This document shows positions 14,858 through 20,885 of a stretch of 20,885 nucleotides of DNA, one piece after another (positions within the stretch are counted from its first letter, which is position 1; every line of letters starts with the position of its first letter). Below the pieces are notes generated by a model. The model saw only the letters and a program-made list of their open reading frames with translations, was not told the origin of the DNA and ran no database searches. The DNA is taken from contig RDYC01000201.1 in NCBI GenBank assembly GCA_004293295.1, forward strand, positions 1-20,885, written 5' to 3'. The position numbers and the translations under genes are program-made. Source of the DNA: Bacteroidota bacterium. Its GTDB lineage: Bacteria > Bacteroidota > Bacteroidia > UKL13-3.

Positions 14858-16984
14858 TCAAACTTTTTTCAATACCCATAACACGTACCTGATGTCAACG
14901 CCCACACTTCTACTATAAGTTTCATTCCAGGCATAGTCATTAATGGTGGCTGTAAATGCACGGTCAAAATTAATGGCTATTAAATTACCATTTGCATCCA
15001 TAACCGGACTTCCACTATTGCCTCCTGTTGTATCCAAGTTATATAAAATATTAACCGGTAAATCTCCCAATGCCGGGTGGGCATACTCTCCTAAATCATT
15101 GGCCGCATATAATGCCTTTATTTCGTCCAACAATTGATACTCCAAGGTATCACTTTTTTCTACCACTCCCTTTAAGGTAGTAAATGGCTTAGCGTAAATA
15201 CCATCATTGGGGGTGTACCCTTTTACATAACCATAGGTAAAACGCAACGTAGCATTTGCATCAGGTATAAACCGAGCATTTTTCCACTGTTGTTTAACCT
15301 CCAACAAATTGGCCATCAACTGGTTTAATTCCCCATCGCGTTTCTGGTCCTCTTCATCGTAAGTTGCCATTTCTTCATTAAGCTCACCGGCAAAAACCAC
15401 TAAAGGGTCGTTAGCTTTTAGCAGCTTGGCTACATCTCCATCGAGCAGGGCATTAACTTTAGCGGCATCCTTTAACGATGATTTTGCATACAATTCATCC
15501 ACCAATGCAGTAATTTCTTGTATAGACGTTTTTCCGTTTAAAAGCTTCTTCACCGAAGCCAATTCGTTGGCACCTTTAAAGGATGCCGCATCACTTAACA
15601 TTTTCACCAATGCTGCTTTATGCAGGTTATCATCGTACATGCCTAACGACTTGGCAAATGTTTTTTTCATGTTTGGCCTTTCAGATTCGATAAACGCTTT
15701 TCGCTCTTCGCGGTTTCTTAATAAATTAAACGTGCGCTTATAACGTGCTGAGGTTGCTGAGGCCAATGTTAATGGTGACACCGTATAAATCTGATCAAGC
15801 CACAAGTTGCGCTGTGCAACGGTGTTTAGGTTGCTGTATAACTCATTAATACGCGGAATAAGTTTCCCATACCGCATCTTCATTTCTTCATTCCCATCAA
15901 TAAACTGCTGCAACATTTTTTCTTCCTCACGTTTTTTTGCACTTAAACCCGCACGTTGAAATCCTTGCAGTTTACCTTTAAAATTTTTCGTGGTGTTGGC
16001 TAAACTTTTAATTTTGGCAGCATATTTTATTTGCAAAGCATAGTCCTTTTTGCCCAGTTCCTCCATGTAATTAATTTGCCAATCATATAGGTTGCTGATA
16101 TAACTCAACAAGTATTTTTCATGATATTCATAAAAACCAGCAGGCTGATTTCTGAATGTGCGACCCGGATAACCAAGAATAAACACAAAGTCATTTTCGT
16201 TTACACCCTTAGGATTTACATTTAAAAACTTTACCGGCTTATACGGTACGTTTTGGGTATTGTATTCTGCTACTGAACCATCAGGGGCAACATAAGCCCT
16301 TAAAAAAGCGAAGTCTCCGCTATGCCTTGGCCATACCCAATTATCCAACTCACCGCCATAACTTCCAATACTAACAGGAGGCACATACACCAAACGAACG
16401 TCTTTTAGCAATTTATACCTGAACAACACATAGGTTTTTCCGGTAAACATTTCAGAAATTTCACACTGCAAATCCTTATTCAAATCATTCTCGCGTTTGG
16501 TAATACGTTTAATGTTTTCAGTAATTACCCGCAAGCGATTAACCGCATCCAGCGAGTAGGTATTGCTTAACACTTCGGCTGATACATCACTGTATGAAGC
16601 TGTGATTTTACAAACCAATCCCTTTGCAGGAACTTCTTGCTCGCGGGTTTGCGCCAAAAATCCTTTTTTAATGTAATCATGCTGAACATCACTGATGGCT
16701 TGCACGAAACTAAACGCACAATGATGGTTGGTTACTATTAAGCCTTCATTACTTAAAAAAGAACCGGTGCAACCTCCTACACGAACAATGGCATCAATTA
16801 AACTTGTGCCATCGGGGTTATATAAAGCCTGAGGCGTTATTTTTAACCCCGCTTTTTGCACATCCACATTTTTTAATTCAGATAAAGGGAACATGCCTTC
16901 TTCCTTTTTATTTAAAGTATGTGAGGTGAGCACCGCACCCAAAGCAAAAAGCACTGCTGTAAATAGTATTTTCTTCATAAGCAT
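14858..16984 (-). CDS. S46 family dipeptidyl-peptidase, DPP11-like (Asp/Glu-specific)
   Basis: 708 residues, the usual size of the S46 peptidases. A signal peptide (about 4-22) sends it to the periplasm. The chymotrypsin-like triad is visible: His88 in VTNHHCAF, Asp224 in PRHSGDFAFLRAYV and Ser657 in TTGGNSGSPVMD. The helical cap lies between. Eighteen residues after the Ser stands Arg675 (INFDRAF). In Porphyromonas DPP11 an Arg at this place (S655/R673) gives preference for Asp or Glu at P1, whereas DPP7 has Gly, so DPP11 activity is predicted. It would release dipeptides from the N-termini of peptides for uptake. Start ATG 16984; ATG 16978 (MKKILF) is equally possible. A good promoter lies just upstream. 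Confidence 0.92.
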   Translation of the reverse strand: MLMKKILFTAVLFALGAVLTSHTLNKKEEGMFPLSELKNVDVQKAGLKITPQALYNPDGTSLIDAIVRVGGCTGSFLSNEGLIVTNHHCAFSFVQAISDVQHDYIKKGFLAQTREQEVPAKGLVCKITASYSDVSAEVLSNTYSLDAVNRLRVITENIKRITKRENDLNKDLQCEISEMFTGKTYVLFRYKLLKDVRLVYVPPVSIGSYGGELDNWVWPRHSGDFAFLRAYVAPDGSVAEYNTQNVPYKPVKFLNVNPKGVNENDFVFILGYPGRTFRNQPAGFYEYHEKYLLSYISNLYDWQINYMEELGKKDYALQIKYAAKIKSLANTTKNFKGKLQGFQRAGLSAKKREEEKMLQQFIDGNEEMKMRYGKLIPRINELYSNLNTVAQRNLWLDQIYTVSPLTLASATSARYKRTFNLLRNREERKAFIESERPNMKKTFAKSLGMYDDNLHKAALVKMLSDAASFKGANELASVKKLLNGKTSIQEITALVDELYAKSSLKDAAKVNALLDGDVAKLLKANDPLVVFAGELNEEMATYDEEDQKRDGELNQLMANLLEVKQQWKNARFIPDANATLRFTYGYVKGYTPNDGIYAKPFTTLKGVVEKSDTLEYQLLDEIKALYAANDLGEYAHPALGDLPVNILYNLDTTGGNSGSPVMDANGNLIAINFDRAFTATINDYAWNETYSRSVGVDIRYVLWVLKKV

Positions 16985-16996
16985 GTGTTAAAAAAG

Positions 16997-17026
16997 CGAA
17001 AATAAGGGAAGATTTGATATGGCAAA
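16997..17026 (-). promoter_or_regulatory. Promoter of the S46 peptidase gene
   Basis: On the minus strand, TTTG (17026-17023) is followed after 18 bases by TATTTTCG (17004-16997), one base off TAnnTTTG. The -7 box ends 12 bases before the ATG at 16984. Both boxes and spacing fit the Bacteroidota consensus, and a short leader results. Confidence 0.55.
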
Positions 17027-17048
17027 CGATATTATCTTAAACAATTCG

Positions 17049-17804
17049 CTACTGTGCATAAATCATTTGCCTGATTTCATCGGTAAAATGATGGGAGAAA
17101 CTGGTACTTCTGAACCTATCCACACCTACAACTCCCTGAATACTATTGGTTAAGAAACACTCATCAGCCGAAAGCAATTGTTCCACGGATAAAGGAGTTT
17201 CTTCAACAAGTATGTTTTGTTGTTTTAACTTGGACATAACCACTTCTCTGGTTACTCCTGCCACAGGACCTTCTGCTAGAGGAGGTGTATACACCACTTT
17301 GTTTTTTACTACAAAAATATTGCTACTGCTTGCCTCACAAATATTTCCGTATTGATTTAAAATCAAGGCATCATCTGCACTGCGTTGCTGGGCAAACACA
17401 GAAGCCAGCACATAAATAAGCGCATTACCGCTTTTAAGATTTGACAAACTGCAACAGGATTTGTATTGTTGATCGTACACCTCGATCCGACCGATTTGTT
17501 GGTGGGCAGCCGGAAGGGGTAACACATCTACCACACATTTTACGTGATTGCTTTGCGGATAATAAAATCCGGTGCCATTGCGGTGCATCACAAACCTAAT
17601 GCGGTGATCACCCGTGGTAAAATGCTCGCGAATAAGTTCAGTAAAATTGGTTAAACTCCAGTTGGCAGGCAAATCAAATCCAATTATTCTCGCACTGGTT
17701 GTTAACCGATTAAAGTGCTGCTCTGCAAACCGTATAACATTGTTTTTCACGTAAATAGTTTCAAACAACAAATCACCATAGATAAATGCCCTATTGATAT
17801 TCAT
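17049..17804 (-). CDS. PLP-dependent class IV aminotransferase (aminodeoxychorismate lyase / BCAT-like)
   Basis: 251 residues with the fold type IV PLP pattern. The start has AFIYGDLLFETI, the first strand typical of PabC-like proteins. The PLP lysine is K124 in SNLKSGNALIYVLA, and the cofactor-side Glu is E157 in NQYGNICEASSSNIFVV. Then come PPLAEGPVAGVTREVV and ADECFLTNSIQGV. The length is shorter than most branched-chain aminotransferases (about 300 or more) and nearer to PabC (about 270), which makes 4-aminobenzoate for folate. No pabA or pabB is nearby. The likely activity is PabC-like, but D-amino acid or branched-chain transamination cannot be excluded. It is divergent from the thiolase gene (141-base gap). 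Confidence 0.85.
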   Translation of the reverse strand: MNINRAFIYGDLLFETIYVKNNVIRFAEQHFNRLTTSARIIGFDLPANWSLTNFTELIREHFTTGDHRIRFVMHRNGTGFYYPQSNHVKCVVDVLPLPAAHQQIGRIEVYDQQYKSCCSLSNLKSGNALIYVLASVFAQQRSADDALILNQYGNICEASSSNIFVVKNKVVYTPPLAEGPVAGVTREVVMSKLKQQNILVEETPLSVEQLLSADECFLTNSIQGVVGVDRFRSTSFSHHFTDEIRQMIYAQ

Positions 17805-17868
17805 ACCCCACGAATAACGTTAAATTATAGTATGATTAAAATTTACATGGCTAAATGTTCAAAATTCA

Positions 17869-17876
17869 TACATTTG
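17869..17876 (+). promoter_or_regulatory. Predicted -7 box for the thiolase gene
   Basis: TACATTTG, followed by C, is an exact TAnnTTTG match. It lies 69 bases before the thiolase ATG in the 141-base divergent gap. No clear -33 TTG is found at the expected spacing. Confidence 0.45.
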
Positions 17877-17945
17877 CCCGCGTAATTTTTGTAAATACCT
17901 GAACAATGATTATTCCAAGGTATTTTTATTAAACAAATAACAATA

Positions 17946-19124
17946 ATGAAAGAAGTATTTCTAGTAGCAGTAGCCCGCACACCGGTTGGAACTTTTGGTG
18001 GTGCTTTGGCCGGATTTACCGCCACCCAATTAGGCGCTCATGCCATAAAAGGTGCTTTGCAAAAAGCAAACATCGCCCCTGAAATGGTAAATGAGGTATT
18101 TATGGGCAACGTAATGAGTGCCGGACTTGGACAAGCACCGGCCACACAAGCAATGATTTTTGCAGGCATTCCCAACACGGTTCCTTCAACTACCATTAAT
18201 AAAGTTTGTGCCAGTGGCAGTAAAGCAGTGATGCTAGCTGCACAAAGCATCATGCTGGGCAATAATGATGTGGTAATTGCAGGAGGTATGGAAAGCATGA
18301 GCAATGTTCCTTATTATTTAGATAAGGGACGCAACGGGTATCGGTTAGGACATGGACAAATAACTGATGGCTTGGTAAAAGATGGCTTGTGGGATGTGTA
18401 CAATGATTTCCACATGGGAAATGCCGGAGAATTATGTGCCAAAGAAAATAACATCAGCCGCGAAGAACAAGACGCATTTGCTACTGAAAGTTATGTACGT
18501 GCACAAGCTGCATTTGCTAAAAAAGCTTTTGCAAATGAAATCGTTCCGATTGAAATTCCGGTGCGTGGCAAAGACCCCATCATACTAACTGAAGATGAAC
18601 AGTATACCAAGGTAAATTTCGAAAAAATGAAGACCTTGAAACCGGTTTTTGACAAAAATGGTACCATTACAGCTGCTAATGCATCACCACTAAGTGATGG
18701 TGCAAGCGCTTTTGTATTAATGAGTGGTGAAAAAGTAAAAGAACTTGGGGTGAAGCCCCTTGCCCAAATCATTGGATTTGCAGATGCCGCTCAAGCCCCT
18801 GAATGGTTTACTACTTCACCGGCACTTGCCATACCAAAAGCACTTGCCATGGCAGGAATTAACCTACATGATGTGGATTACTTTGAATTAAATGAGGCAT
18901 TCGCTGTTGTAGGTATTATTAATAATAAAATTTTAAACATTGATAGCAAAAAGGTAAATGTTTATGGCGGAGCAATTGCTTTAGGACATGCCTTAGGTAG
19001 CAGCGGTTCACGGATTTTAGGTACGTTAACCAGCATTTTGCACAACGAGGGAGGAAGTATTGGTGTAACTGGTATTTGTAATGGTGGTGGTGGAGCTTCC
19101 GCTATCGTAATAAAAAAAGTTTAA
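17946..19124 (+). CDS. Acetyl-CoA C-acetyltransferase (thiolase)
   Basis: 392 residues, same length as the Zoogloea biosynthetic thiolase, and the key residues fall at the same positions: Cys88 in NKVCASGSKA (nucleophile), His348 in GGAIALGHALGSSGSR and Cys378 in GICNGGGGASA. The start reads VAVARTPVGTFGGALAG, typical of the AtoB/PhaA/ThlA group that condenses two acetyl-CoA to acetoacetyl-CoA or runs the reverse. The usual GHP-x-G motif is GHALG here, with Ala in place of Pro after the active His. Transcription probably starts at the -7 box 17869-17876 and ends at the hairpin 19143-19181, so it is a single-gene unit. It may serve mevalonate or PHB synthesis, or ketone or fatty acid breakdown; context does not decide. 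Confidence 0.95.
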   Translation: MKEVFLVAVARTPVGTFGGALAGFTATQLGAHAIKGALQKANIAPEMVNEVFMGNVMSAGLGQAPATQAMIFAGIPNTVPSTTINKVCASGSKAVMLAAQSIMLGNNDVVIAGGMESMSNVPYYLDKGRNGYRLGHGQITDGLVKDGLWDVYNDFHMGNAGELCAKENNISREEQDAFATESYVRAQAAFAKKAFANEIVPIEIPVRGKDPIILTEDEQYTKVNFEKMKTLKPVFDKNGTITAANASPLSDGASAFVLMSGEKVKELGVKPLAQIIGFADAAQAPEWFTTSPALAIPKALAMAGINLHDVDYFELNEAFAVVGIINNKILNIDSKKVNVYGGAIALGHALGSSGSRILGTLTSILHNEGGSIGVTGICNGGGGASAIVIKKV

Positions 19125-19142
19125 TTCTTTCATCATATGGCT

Positions 19143-19181
19143 AAAACGGCTGCTTTCTATCGGAAGCAGCCGTTTTATTTT
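19143..19181 (+). terminator. Intrinsic terminator after the thiolase gene
   Basis: AAAACGGCTGCTT (19143-19155) pairs perfectly with AAGCAGCCGTTTT (19164-19176); inner bases can extend the stem to a TATC loop. The T-rich tail TTTTATTTT follows. It lies 18 bases after the stop. Strong and probably bidirectional in effect. Confidence 0.9.
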
Positions 19182-19219
19182 GTGGGTTATTGGTGCAATA
19201 ATTTACCGCAAGGTGTTGT

Positions 19220-19227
19220 TATATTTG
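19220..19227 (+). promoter_or_regulatory. Predicted -7 box for the secreted protein gene
   Basis: TATATTTG matches TAnnTTTG exactly, 17 bases before the ATG at 19245. No -33 TTG is at the proper distance (the nearest is 27 bases away). Confidence 0.45.
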
Positions 19228-19244
19228 TTAACTAAATAAACTTT

Positions 19245-20165
19245 ATGAAAGTTATAGTAAGTTTTCTTATCCTATTCACCATTACCTGTAAATTAACTAG
19301 TGTTAGTGCCCAAAGCCAACACGATTACATTAAACGAATAGATTCTTTGAGCCTAGACAGTTTAAATGACATTGAAATTCGTTTGGAAGGCTTGGGTAAA
19401 ACAATGATTGTGTCGTTAGATGAAAAAGAACGGTTAACTTCAGCATTCCATTTTGTGAAAACGTTTATCCGGGCACTGCGTATTCAAAATTCCTACTTTT
19501 ATCCTTTTGATACCATCAAAAATATTTCAGTACTCAACTCTCCTGACGACCATTTTAGGGTAATTACATGGAACCTAGCCTTAAACAACGAAACCTACCG
19601 CAACTATGGGGTAATACAAATGAATCCTGACTACTTGAATACCATTAAAGACACTACCAACCTAAGGCCATATTATCCACTCATTGATAAATCAGACTTA
19701 ATTAAAAACATACTAGATACTACTGTTACGAATGAACACTGGTTTGGTGCACTTTATTATAAAATTGAATCTGTTACTTACAAGAAAAAAACCTACTACA
19801 TATTACTGGGTTGGGATGGAAACACCATGATGAGCAATAGAAAACTTGCAGAAACCTTATACTTTGAAAACAATACCCCCATGTTTGGAGCTCCGCTATT
19901 TGACTTAAAAGATGAGCGTTATAAAAAGCCGATTAAACGATTGGTATTTGAGTTTAATAATAAAGCCAGCATGGTACTTCGGTTTGAGCCCGCTAAACAA
20001 ATGCTGGTGCATGAAAATGTTGCCCCACAGCGCCCTCAGGACTACGGACACCCTGAAACGTATGTGCCTGATGGCAGTTATGACTTTTATAAATTCAATA
20101 AAAAAACCGGCACTTGGGAAAAGCAAAAAGGCATTCTACAAGAGTTTGATATGCAGAAAGAATAA
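19245..20165 (+). CDS. Secreted protein of unknown function (conserved-looking)
   Basis: 306 residues. The N-terminus is a signal peptide (hydrophobic core about 4-16, cleavage likely after VSAQ). The mature part starts with a helical Asp/Ser/Leu-rich region, then a folded domain with well-marked strands: HFRVITWNLALNNETYRNYG, VIQMNPDY, WFGALYYKIESV, KKTYYILLGWDGNTMMSNRK, TLYFENNTPMFGAPLF, KRLVFEFNNKASMVLRFEP and YVPDGSYDFYKFNKKTGTWE. The LLGWDGN and FGAPLF turns look like conserved motifs of an unnamed Bacteroidota family; I do not recognise a catalytic site. The protein is likely periplasmic. The ATG at 19245 gives a complete signal peptide. It is convergent with the SDR gene, with 9 bases between stops. 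Confidence 0.7.
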   Translation: MKVIVSFLILFTITCKLTSVSAQSQHDYIKRIDSLSLDSLNDIEIRLEGLGKTMIVSLDEKERLTSAFHFVKTFIRALRIQNSYFYPFDTIKNISVLNSPDDHFRVITWNLALNNETYRNYGVIQMNPDYLNTIKDTTNLRPYYPLIDKSDLIKNILDTTVTNEHWFGALYYKIESVTYKKKTYYILLGWDGNTMMSNRKLAETLYFENNTPMFGAPLFDLKDERYKKPIKRLVFEFNNKASMVLRFEPAKQMLVHENVAPQRPQDYGHPETYVPDGSYDFYKFNKKTGTWEKQKGILQEFDMQKE

Positions 20166-20174
20166 TTATTACTC

Positions 20175-20825
20175 TTACTTATCAAACAACTTATCGTTTA
20201 ATAAGATATGATTACCCTTTAGCGATGAATGAGCCGCTTTAATCATAGCTTGAGCAACACGTTCCACTTCAATTGCCCTATATTTTTTTAACGGGCCTGA
20301 AAACAAGAGGCGTGTTACCTTCATGATGCGTTGAGCAATGGCTTCGCCTAACCTAAACTCCAAACGTGATGCAATTAATAAACTTGGCCTTACCACCACA
20401 CAGGTATCATATCCAATAGCAAAAACATCACGTTCGGTTTCACCTTTTACCCTATTATAAAATATAGCTGATTCTGCATTAGCGCCCATTGCGGTCACCA
20501 ACAAAAATTGCGCTGCTCCTTGTTGTTTGCAAGCATTCGCCACATTCACCACATACTTATGATCAACCTCGCGGAAAGCCTCTTCACTTCCGGCTTGTTT
20601 AATGGTAGTACCTAAGCAGCAATACACATCATCAGCGGCTAACTGCCCAACCAAATTATCCAATCTGCTAAAATCAACTATAAGATTAGTAAGTTTATGG
20701 TGTTTTATGGTAAGTGGTTTTCTGCTGAGCGCAATTACTTTAAGGTATTGTTTATCTTCAATAAGCTGAAATAATAAGGCTTTTCCTATGGCACCTGTTG
20801 CGCCTGCTACCAATGCGGTTTTCAT
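20175..20825 (-). CDS. NAD(P)-binding atypical SDR (TIP30/YbjT-like)
   Basis: 216 residues with a Rossmann fold: the glycine motif GATGAIG at 8-14 right after the start (MKTALVAGATG), VIALSRKP in the dinucleotide region, and a Y-x3-K pair (Y123, K127 in FYNRVKGETERD). The segment YCCLGTTIKQAGSEEAFREVDHKY and the later VVVRPSLLIASR fit the extended/atypical SDR group near human TIP30/HTATIP2 and bacterial NAD(P)H-binding oxidoreductases, which often act on nucleotide-linked or quinone substrates. The substrate is unknown. The sequence ends just before the terminal stop at 20175-20177. Upstream on the minus strand, a near-consensus box (CATATTTG, 20848-20841) lies 15 bases before the ATG. It is a stand-alone gene here. 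Confidence 0.88.
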   Translation of the reverse strand: MKTALVAGATGAIGKALLFQLIEDKQYLKVIALSRKPLTIKHHKLTNLIVDFSRLDNLVGQLAADDVYCCLGTTIKQAGSEEAFREVDHKYVVNVANACKQQGAAQFLLVTAMGANAESAIFYNRVKGETERDVFAIGYDTCVVVRPSLLIASRLEFRLGEAIAQRIMKVTRLLFSGPLKKYRAIEVERVAQAMIKAAHSSLKGNHILLNDKLFDK

Positions 20826-20840
20826 TATCGTTTTTTATTA

Positions 20841-20874
20841 CAAATATGGTTAAATTCTAAAAACAGGTACAGGT
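20841..20874 (-). promoter_or_regulatory. Possible promoter and tandem repeat before the SDR gene
   Basis: On the minus strand CATATTTG (20848-20841) is one base from the -7 consensus, 15 bases before the ATG at 20825. Just upstream, ACCTGT occurs twice in tandem (20874-20863), which could be a regulator site. Both are weak on sequence grounds. Confidence 0.25.
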
Positions 20875-20885
20875 TTTATTTACCA

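Noticed and set aside
14658..14879. Minus-strand open frame of 73 codons between the exonuclease and S46 genes
   Set aside because: It overlaps both real genes in another frame, has no domain, signal peptide or upstream signal, and its composition is Cys/Thr-rich noise.
1..19124. PHB synthesis locus linking the SDR tail and the thiolase
   Set aside because: The two are about 18 kb apart and no PHA synthase is in the window, so linkage is not supported.
1..20885. CRISPR array, insertion sequence, integron or prophage
   Set aside because: No regularly spaced repeats, transposase, integrase or phage gene was found; all large frames are accounted for by ordinary chromosomal genes.

Overview
This window is AT-rich, gene-dense bacterial chromosome from a member of the Bacteroidota. 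Several signs agree: short promoters of the TAnnTTTG (-7) type, no visible Shine-Dalgarno before most starts (including ribosomal protein genes), a DUF2851 protein, an S46 dipeptidyl-peptidase, a LUD-domain protein and an OMP_b-brl type barrel. The class or genus cannot be fixed from sequence reading alone. I see no rRNA, tRNA, insertion sequence, phage gene or CRISPR array, and most of the region is core metabolism and translation.

Layout. 1-120 is the tail of an acetoacetyl-CoA-reductase-like SDR. 252-3607 holds an outer-membrane beta-barrel protein, pyrF, a DUF2851 protein and a small secreted or membrane protein. 3654-5694 is a compact operon of a PspC-like membrane protein, a sensor histidine kinase and an OmpR-type regulator, with a promoter box in front and a hairpin terminator behind. 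5835-8352 is the translation block rplM-rpsI-rpsB-tsf, with a consensus promoter, a hairpin between rpsB and tsf, and a strong terminator after tsf. 8409-8735 has no gene but contains several inverted repeats. 8742-10991 encodes an orphan LutC-like LUD protein, LpxH (lipid A synthesis) and a secreted propeller-like protein overlapping lpxH. prfA follows at 11077-12126.

From 12143 to 17804 the genes lie on the minus strand: an ATP-dependent DNA ligase and its partner exonuclease (a DNA-damage-response pair, ATGA overlap), an S46 peptidase with the arginine that marks DPP11 (Asp/Glu-specific), and a class IV aminotransferase. On the plus strand, 17946-19124 is an acetyl-CoA C-acetyltransferase with a strong terminator, and 19245-20165 a conserved-looking secreted protein of unknown function. 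A minus-strand NAD(P)-binding SDR gene closes the window.

No clear new system is present. The items most worth a second look are the PspC/kinase/regulator operon, the possible nuclease-like motif and Cys cluster in the DUF2851 protein, the ligase/exonuclease pair without its usual helicase and PdeM partners, the DPP11 specificity residue, and the structured gene-free stretch before the LUD gene.
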